From positions 1 through 11,302 of the forward strand of contig CALPUT020000047.1 of assembly GCA_943326825.2 (NCBI GenBank): a stretch of 11,302 nucleotides of DNA, given 5' to 3'. Below are positions 7,301 to 11,302 of this stretch, piece by piece. The notes under the pieces were generated by a model, which worked only from the letters and a program-made list of their open reading frames with translations, was not told where the DNA came from and made no database searches. Position 1 is the first letter of the stretch. Every line of letters starts with the position of its first letter. A program made the translations under genes and the position numbers. The DNA is from Chryseobacterium gleum (GTDB lineage Bacteria; Bacteroidota; Bacteroidia; Flavobacteriales_D; Crocinitomicaceae).

Positions 7301-9012
7301 AATTTACTAATGCCTTTATGGATCCTGATGTTATGTCCAATATTAAAGGTTTAATAAATGGAAGCTTAAAAGTAACCGGAAACATTGAAGAACCGGTAAT
7401 CGAAGGTGAAGTAGAATTAATTAATGGAAATACGAAACTTGATATTTTAGGTGTAAATTTTGGTTTAAACGGGAAGATTTCATCTGATAAATATGGTTTT
7501 TACATAAATAACATGCCTGTCAATGATGAAGAAGGAAATACAGGTTCATTAAATGGCTCTATTTATCACTCGAATTTTAAAGATTGGAACTTTGATTTAC
7601 TTTTCAATCTTGAAGATGATTACATTCACAAAGACCCTCTTTTAGTATGGAAACCAGCACCATTGAATAAGTTTTTAGTATTAAATACACAATTTAAAGA
7701 AGGTGATATTTATTACGGAAAAGGATATGGTACAGGAACGGCGAATATTTATGGCTTTGCTGACAATATAGAAATTACAGTAAATTTAAAAACAGAAAAA
7801 GATACGAAAATAATTTTCCCAATGTATGAGGTAGCTCAAGTTGAAGACGAGGAAAGTTTCATTAAGTACACAGCAAAAAATGACACTTTAAAAACCATAG
7901 TTCCTCAAATTGATTTTACAGGTGTTGATTTAGATTTGAACTTTGAAATAACACCTGAAGCAAATTTAAAAGTAATATTCAATGATAAAACGGGTGACCA
8001 AATCACTGCCAAAGGAGCAGGAAATATAGCTGTTAAATTAGATAATCTTGGAGACGTCGAAATGGAAGGTACATTTAATGTGAAAAATGGAATGTACAAT
8101 TTTGTTATGGGCTCTGTTCGCCAACCTTTATTTATACAACAAGGTTCAATTACATGGACAGGCGATCCTTACAATGCTTATATTGATTTGAAAACCTATT
8201 TTGATGTGAAAGCAAGTATTAGCGAAATCTCTCCTGACAATATTACTGGAACAGCAAATTCAACACCTCAAGACATTCAATGTTTCATAAATTTATCAGA
8301 ATCATTGTTTAAACCAGCAATAGCTTTTGATATTAAAGCCCCAAAAGCAACTGATGAAGGTCAAAGTTTAATTAATCGAGTTGTCAGTGATCCAGATGAA
8401 AAAAATAGACAATTCTTTTCGTTATTACTTTGGAAACATTTCCAACCTTTACAAGGTGCAGCAGGAACAGGTGGAGGAAGTGCAGCTTTAGATTTAGTTG
8501 CAAATCAAATTAACTCTATGCTTTCACAAGTTTCTAAAGATTATAAATTAAAGCTAGATTTAGGAGCAGATGCAAACGGAGGTAATACTGTCGCTTTAGA
8601 CGTTTCAAAACAATTTTTAGATAATAGACTAATATTAACAGGAAGTTTTGGTGTAGATAATTCAGCAAACTCTTCAAATTCTACTTCTTCAAGTTCTACA
8701 ACTACAAAAACTAGTACATCCTCACAAAGTTCATTAATAGGTGATGTTAATTTAGAGTATTTATTGAACGAATCAGGGACATTTAGAATCAATGTATTTA
8801 ATGAATCAAACGATAATACAATTATTCAGCAAAAATCATTAGGTCTTTTTACACAAGGTGCCGGGCTTCATTATCAAGAAGATTTTAATGATATCAACAG
8901 CTTTAAAATGATTCAATATGCTCTAGACGTATTTCGTGTAAAAACGAAGAAAAAATTCATCAACAAAAAGAAAAGAAAGTTAACCACTGTTCCTAGTGAC
9001 CAAAAGAAATAA
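4393..9012 (+). CDS. TamB/DUF490-family translocation and assembly module protein
   Basis: This 1539-aa protein has the plan of a TamB/AsmA-like bridge: one N-terminal inner-membrane anchor, a very long periplasmic beta-rich stretch and a C-terminal TamB domain. The anchor is at about 11-30 (ending LLFAFAI). It is followed by the family pattern SPVQTYLASFATDILSKEL and FDKLALEDVLIKD (33-77). The middle consists of diverged beta repeats (for example GLINGSLKVTGNIEEPVIEG near 985-1003). The C-terminal domain covers about 1110-1500 and includes TGTANIYGFADNIEI, then KNGMYNF, QGSITWTGDPYNAYIDL and SLLLWKHF. Family knowledge: such proteins form long hydrophobic grooves between inner and outer membrane and are linked to outer-membrane protein insertion or phospholipid transport. 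No BamA-family partner (TamA or TamL) is encoded here. Oddities are a lysine cluster SKKGKKKK (653-660), a Ser/Thr/Asn tract at about 1423-1448 and a basic C-terminus (KTKKKFINKKKRK). At 1539 aa it exceeds E. coli TamB (about 1260 aa), which is common in Bacteroidota. The start is supported by the anchor lying directly after it. Confidence 0.9.
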   Translation: MAKIIKIIGRIVGISFEWILIFILLFAFAIRTSPVQTYLASFATDILSKELKTEFKIGKVSIVSFDKLALEDVLIKDQKQETLASIPRVYVTLKSLNLRANKIVLNKIELDKGLINLNRDKTTGDYNYWFITDYFAGGESSGGKAIDLYLNEIRLNDIKFNYDDNRKYYSKFGVDYDHIHLKHVNIIAKDISVINETIKASIKEISAIDKSGFILKKFKTNCEISPKGVLMKNLSIKTPYSSLYAKKMNLLMDRYECFYSFEDSVSFDSKINPSAISMKDIAFFATALEGMEQKVFLTADVTRKVKDLKISNLKFKTGDNIQLIGTLNLPDFRNFEKAFFQEKIDFLNLPLADLKKIKMPKDNGGGYLSFDKYVERLEYFNAKNLKLDGFYSQFVIAANQLNTSLGSIKFDNGIIFTENKQNNSYFFERSEASEYDVKIEKFQLDKFLNDSNFGEVDGTVFLSGEAFSINNIKFNDIEGNINHFHYLDYTYENLFVENGKFVDNIFDAKIEVKDDNLNLVYDGFIDFNGNQHMNFNIDLTKAILDNLNITHIDNTKLSSNFTIDLTGSTSNSLFGTIKMNGLVYTEGDKKINIPALTIKVDRSIEEDILTINSSVLNTTIIGKVDFGTVVNDFKNQFSKIFPAIVKPQLAVNSKKGKKKKTIIKPKNHFQYSIEIKEAKDFLSIFVPDLMISSGTKISGNYIGETEDFSMKIISPFINYQNIKMQTIAVEQKVTSTELTANYTIKKFHLNDSINVDNLIFKTSGTKDTLTSQLTWNPETKNDSKISWNTVVLDYDKYKILLDPSYFALREKRWDIKNQSFIGIDGLNIEVVNFLLARNDQYIAINGKISTNDEEKLNFKINDLLLDEFAYLIGSPINISGLVNGWGHISNPYNNLNYIGDANIQNLFIDNREVGNVFVQSQWNKNSNSFGLTGDLIYKNIETFAFEGNYSVDKKDNNLDFNLLFDHTDIQFTNAFMDPDVMSNIKGLINGSLKVTGNIEEPVIEGEVELINGNTKLDILGVNFGLNGKISSDKYGFYINNMPVNDEEGNTGSLNGSIYHSNFKDWNFDLLFNLEDDYIHKDPLLVWKPAPLNKFLVLNTQFKEGDIYYGKGYGTGTANIYGFADNIEITVNLKTEKDTKIIFPMYEVAQVEDEESFIKYTAKNDTLKTIVPQIDFTGVDLDLNFEITPEANLKVIFNDKTGDQITAKGAGNIAVKLDNLGDVEMEGTFNVKNGMYNFVMGSVRQPLFIQQGSITWTGDPYNAYIDLKTYFDVKASISEISPDNITGTANSTPQDIQCFINLSESLFKPAIAFDIKAPKATDEGQSLINRVVSDPDEKNRQFFSLLLWKHFQPLQGAAGTGGGSAALDLVANQINSMLSQVSKDYKLKLDLGADANGGNTVALDVSKQFLDNRLILTGSFGVDNSANSSNSTSSSSTTTKTSTSSQSSLIGDVNLEYLLNESGTFRINVFNESNDNTIIQQKSLGLFTQGAGLHYQEDFNDINSFKMIQYALDVFRVKTKKKFINKKKRKLTTVPSDQKK
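4397..4404 (-). promoter_or_regulatory. Candidate -7 element for tsaD, inside the tamB-like coding start
   Basis: The minus strand reads TATTTTTG, an exact TAnnTTTG match, 26 bases upstream of the tsaD TTG codon. It lies in codons 2-4 of the divergent tamB-like gene. The predicted start would be near 4391, giving a leader of about 20 bases. No clear -33 TTTG is seen. The sequence is A/T-rich, so a chance match is possible. Confidence 0.35.
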
Positions 9013-9085
9013 GACAATTTATTTAAAAAAATCCTTTATGATTGAAGTTTCAAGTTAAATAAATTAATTCAAAGCGAACTTTTAT

Positions 9086-9093
9086 TATTTTTG
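9086..9093 (+). promoter_or_regulatory. Candidate -7 element upstream of the biotin carboxylase gene
   Basis: TATTTTTG fits TAnnTTTG and lies in the 192-base gap after the tamB-like gene. Transcription from it would begin near 9099 and give a leader of about 105 bases. I see no matching TTTG at the -33 distance. No convincing terminator follows the tamB-like gene, so read-through into the carboxylase gene is also possible. Confidence 0.35.
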
Positions 9094-9204
9094 TATCAGT
9101 GTGAAATAAGCTAAAACAAGAAACATCTTTATCGATGAATTTATAATAGCAATCCACTTTTTCTGCAATGCAGATCATAAACTTTAAAACATATTAAAAT
9201 ACAT

Positions 9205-10689
9205 ATGAAAAAAGTATTAATTGCAAATAGAGGTGAAATTGCTAGAAGAGTAATTCGCACATTGAAAAAAATGAATATTGCGAGTGTTGCAATATATTCA
9301 GATGCTGATATAAACGCTCCTCATGTTTTAGAAGCAGATGAAGCAGTTTATGTTGGAGAAAGTCCATCTTCAGAAAGTTACCTCAAACAAGACATTATTT
9401 TAGATTATTGCAAAAAATTAGGTGTAGACGGTATTCATCCTGGATATGGTTTTTTATCTGAAAATGCTGGATTTGCCAGAAAAGTAAAAGAAGCAGGCAT
9501 AACATTTATAGGTCCATCTCCAGAAGCAATGGAATTAATGGGAGATAAACTAAGTGCTAAGCAAGCTGTTAAAGGGTATAATGTTCCATTAGTACCTGGT
9601 GTTGATAGTGCCATTTCAGATGTAAATGAAGCGATTAAAATTGCAGAAGAAGTAGGATACCCAATTTTAATAAAGGCTTCTGCTGGTGGTGGCGGAAAAG
9701 GGATGCGACTTGTTGAAAATTCAGCAGAATTTACTGAACAGATGAAACTAGCTCAAAATGAAGCTAGATCTTCTTTTGGTGATGATGCAGTATTTATCGA
9801 AAAATTTGTAACCAAGCCAAGACATATTGAGATTCAAGTTTTCGCAGATAGATTAGGAAACACTGTTTATTTGTTTGAAAGAGAATGTAGTATTCAAAGA
9901 AGACATCAAAAAGTAATAGAGGAAGCTCCAAGTGCTATATTAACACCTGAATTAAGAAAACAAATGGGTGAAGCTGCAGTTGCGGTTTGTAAAGCTTGTA
10001 ACTACGAAGGTGCTGGAACAGTAGAATTTCTATTAGACGCCGATTTGAAATTTTATTTCTTAGAAATGAATACTCGTCTTCAAGTTGAACATCCAGTAAC
10101 TGAAGAAATTACAGGTTTAGATTTAGTAGAATGGCAGATTCTTGTCGCAAGAGGTGAAAACCTACCTAAAACTCAAGAAGAATTACAAATAAAAGGACAC
10201 GCAATTGAAGTTCGCGTCTATGCAGAAGATACATTAAATGGATTTGTACCAGATATTGGAAATTTAAAACGTTATAGAATACCTTCTGGAAGAAGCGTTA
10301 GAGTTGATGATGGTTTTGTAGAAGGGATGGATATTCCTATTTATTATGATCCAATGATCGCAAAATTGGTAGTTTGGGGTAAAACAAGAGAAGATGCAAT
10401 AAGAAGAACTATTCAAGCAATAGATCAATATCAAATTTCTGGAATTAAAACAACTTTAGACTTTGGTAAATATGTATTGAAACACGAAGCATTTGTTAGC
10501 GGAAACTTTGATACCAACTTTGTAAAACACTATTTTGAAGATCCTAAAATCATGTATACAGCAATGGAAGAAGAAAGAGAAGCTTTAGAACATGGAATTG
10601 ATGAGATTTGGGAATCAATTAAAAAACACAAATCCAAAGAATATGCTTCAAGAGAAATTAGTAGTTCTTGGATAAACACAAGAATTTAA
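9205..10689 (+). CDS. accC: Biotin carboxylase subunit of an acetyl-/acyl-CoA carboxylase
   Basis: This cytoplasmic enzyme uses ATP and bicarbonate to carboxylate biotin on a carrier protein, the first half-reaction of acyl-CoA carboxylases. The 494-aa chain shows all three parts. The N-terminal domain has LIANRGEIARRVIRT (5-19) and DGIHPGYGFLSENA (75-88). The ATP-grasp domain has the glycine loop KASAGGGGKGMRL (157-169), RHIEIQVFAD (206-215) and ERECSIQRRHQK (225-236). The C-terminal domain includes EVRVYAED (335-342). By comparison with E. coli AccC, catalytic or ligand residues are present at K115, K157, H207, K236, E274, E287, N289, R291, E295 and R337. There is no biotin-carrier domain (no MKM motif); the chain stops about 45 residues past the core. 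Details such as TRLQVEHPVTEEITGLDLVEWQ look more like the acyl-CoA (propionyl-type) alpha subunits than the fatty-acid-synthesis AccC, so the substrate partner is uncertain and the symbol is a family-level label. No carrier or carboxyltransferase gene is adjacent. Confidence 0.9.
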   Translation: MKKVLIANRGEIARRVIRTLKKMNIASVAIYSDADINAPHVLEADEAVYVGESPSSESYLKQDIILDYCKKLGVDGIHPGYGFLSENAGFARKVKEAGITFIGPSPEAMELMGDKLSAKQAVKGYNVPLVPGVDSAISDVNEAIKIAEEVGYPILIKASAGGGGKGMRLVENSAEFTEQMKLAQNEARSSFGDDAVFIEKFVTKPRHIEIQVFADRLGNTVYLFERECSIQRRHQKVIEEAPSAILTPELRKQMGEAAVAVCKACNYEGAGTVEFLLDADLKFYFLEMNTRLQVEHPVTEEITGLDLVEWQILVARGENLPKTQEELQIKGHAIEVRVYAEDTLNGFVPDIGNLKRYRIPSGRSVRVDDGFVEGMDIPIYYDPMIAKLVVWGKTREDAIRRTIQAIDQYQISGIKTTLDFGKYVLKHEAFVSGNFDTNFVKHYFEDPKIMYTAMEEEREALEHGIDEIWESIKKHKSKEYASREISSSWINTRI

Positions 10690-10695
10690 TTTTAT

Positions 10696-10728
10696 AAAAT
10701 GGTGTCTTTAGAAGACACCATTTTTTTT
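10696..10728. terminator. Bidirectional Rho-independent terminator between accC and murF
   Basis: A perfect 13-bp stem, AAAATGGTGTCTT (10696-10708) and AAGACACCATTTT (10712-10724), surrounds the loop TAG. In the plus direction eight T follow at 10721-10728, some of them pairing in the stem, which makes a good terminator for accC 6 bases past its stop. In the minus direction the stem starts just after the murF stop codon (10727-10729) and ends in TTTTAT, a weaker but plausible terminator for murF. Its place between two convergent genes fits a shared terminator. Confidence 0.9.
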
Positions 10729-11302
10729 AAAATAATCTTTCAAGATTTTCTAAACCAATCCCCCTCGAACCTTTTAGTAATATTAGTTGATTTGTAAATT
10801 GATTTTCATTGAAGTATGCTTCTGCATTTTCTCTTGAGTCAAATGCATTACTATTTTCATTTAAGATTGTCTTAAAAATTGAACCTACAAAAAATCCTTC
10901 CAAATTCAGTTTATCTATCAATTCAATAATATTCTCATGCTCTTTTATTGATTCTTCTCCTAATTCTAGCATATCACCAATAATGAAAGTTTTATCATTT
11001 GTTGGAATTTGAGCAAAACTTTCAAGTGCTGATTTCATACTTGTCGGATTAGCATTGTAACAATCTAAAATCAATTTATTTTTACCTGTTTCTTTCACTT
11101 GAGAACGATTATTTGTTGGATTATATGTTTGTAGTGAATCATTAATTAATTTAGGTTCTATATCAAATTGAACTCCAAAAGCAACGGCCGCTAAAAAATT
11201 ATAAAAGTTATATTTTCCAATCAGATTTGTAGAAATAATTGGTGAATGATAACCATTCGATTTCCATTTAAATTCAACAAATGGTGTCATATTAATTAAT
11301 TC
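10727..11302 (-). CDS. murF: UDP-N-acetylmuramoyl-tripeptide--D-alanyl-D-alanine ligase MurF, C-terminal part (5' end beyond window)
   Basis: MurF adds D-Ala-D-Ala to the UDP-MurNAc-tripeptide, the last cytoplasmic step of peptidoglycan precursor synthesis. The visible 191 codons cover the end of the central ATPase domain and the whole C-terminal domain. Signatures seen are LIGKYNFYNFLAAVAFG (the Mur-ligase G-x-x-N-x-x-N-x-x-A-A pattern), NNRSQ, DCYNANPTSMKSALESF, IIGDMLELGEES and LLKGSRGIGLENLERLF at the end. The DxYNANPxSM motif is diagnostic for MurF rather than MurC, MurD or MurE. The ATG at 11290 is internal: four more in-frame codons (E-L-I-N) run to the window edge, and the P-loop and N-terminal domain are missing, so the gene continues past 11302. 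It is convergent with accC and shares the hairpin between them. Confidence 0.93.
   Translation of the reverse strand, partial: ELINMTPFVEFKWKSNGYHSPIISTNLIGKYNFYNFLAAVAFGVQFDIEPKLINDSLQTYNPTNNRSQVKETGKNKLILDCYNANPTSMKSALESFAQIPTNDKTFIIGDMLELGEESIKEHENIIELIDKLNLEGFFVGSIFKTILNENSNAFDSRENAEAYFNENQFTNQLILLKGSRGIGLENLERLF

Noticed and set aside
9016..9065. 11-bp inverted repeat AATTTATTTAA ... TTAAATAAATT after the tamB-like gene, a possible terminator or stem
   Set aside because: It is made only of A and T, has a 28-base loop and no following T-run, so chance in an A/T-rich spacer is likely.

Overview
The window looks like a core chromosomal segment from a low-GC member of the Bacteroidota, most likely Flavobacteriales. 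The reasons are the strong A+T bias, the lack of Shine-Dalgarno sequences, several matches to the Bacteroidota -7 promoter element TAnnTTTG, and the style of the proteins (a long TamB-type protein beside tsaD, a DsbD with an extra stand-alone alpha domain). I do not assign a genus. Coding density is high. No non-coding gap exceeds 300 bases, and I saw no mobile element, tRNA, rRNA, CRISPR array or phage gene.

Layout. The left edge (1-111, minus) is the N-terminus of recG. Next is a minus-strand envelope redox pair: a 142-aa stand-alone DsbD alpha domain (2296-2724) followed after 17 bases by full-length dsbD (188-2278), with a strong terminator at 129-151. A 94-aa protein of unknown function (2954-3238, minus) follows, with its own terminator at 2904-2932. 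Upstream of it lies tsaD (3348-4370, minus), which starts with TTG. Only 22 bases separate tsaD from a divergent 1539-aa TamB-family gene (4393-9012, plus). After a 192-base gap comes a plus-strand biotin carboxylase (9205-10689). A 13-bp hairpin between convergent genes (10696-10728) separates it from the C-terminal part of murF (10727 to the right edge, minus).

Functions. DsbD and its small companion would carry electrons from cytoplasmic thioredoxin to the periplasm. TsaD makes t6A37 in ANN-decoding tRNAs. The TamB-type protein would span the periplasm and serve outer-membrane protein or lipid traffic. The biotin carboxylase is the ATP-dependent half of an acyl-CoA carboxylase whose other subunits are not here. 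MurF completes the peptidoglycan pentapeptide precursor, and RecG remodels stalled replication forks. Apart from the dsbD pair these are neighbours rather than one pathway.

I do not see a convincing undescribed system. The points most worth a second look are the duplicated DsbD alpha domain, the compressed divergent tsaD/tamB start region with a TTG start, the conserved-looking 94-aa orphan, and the terminator that fills most of the space upstream of recG.
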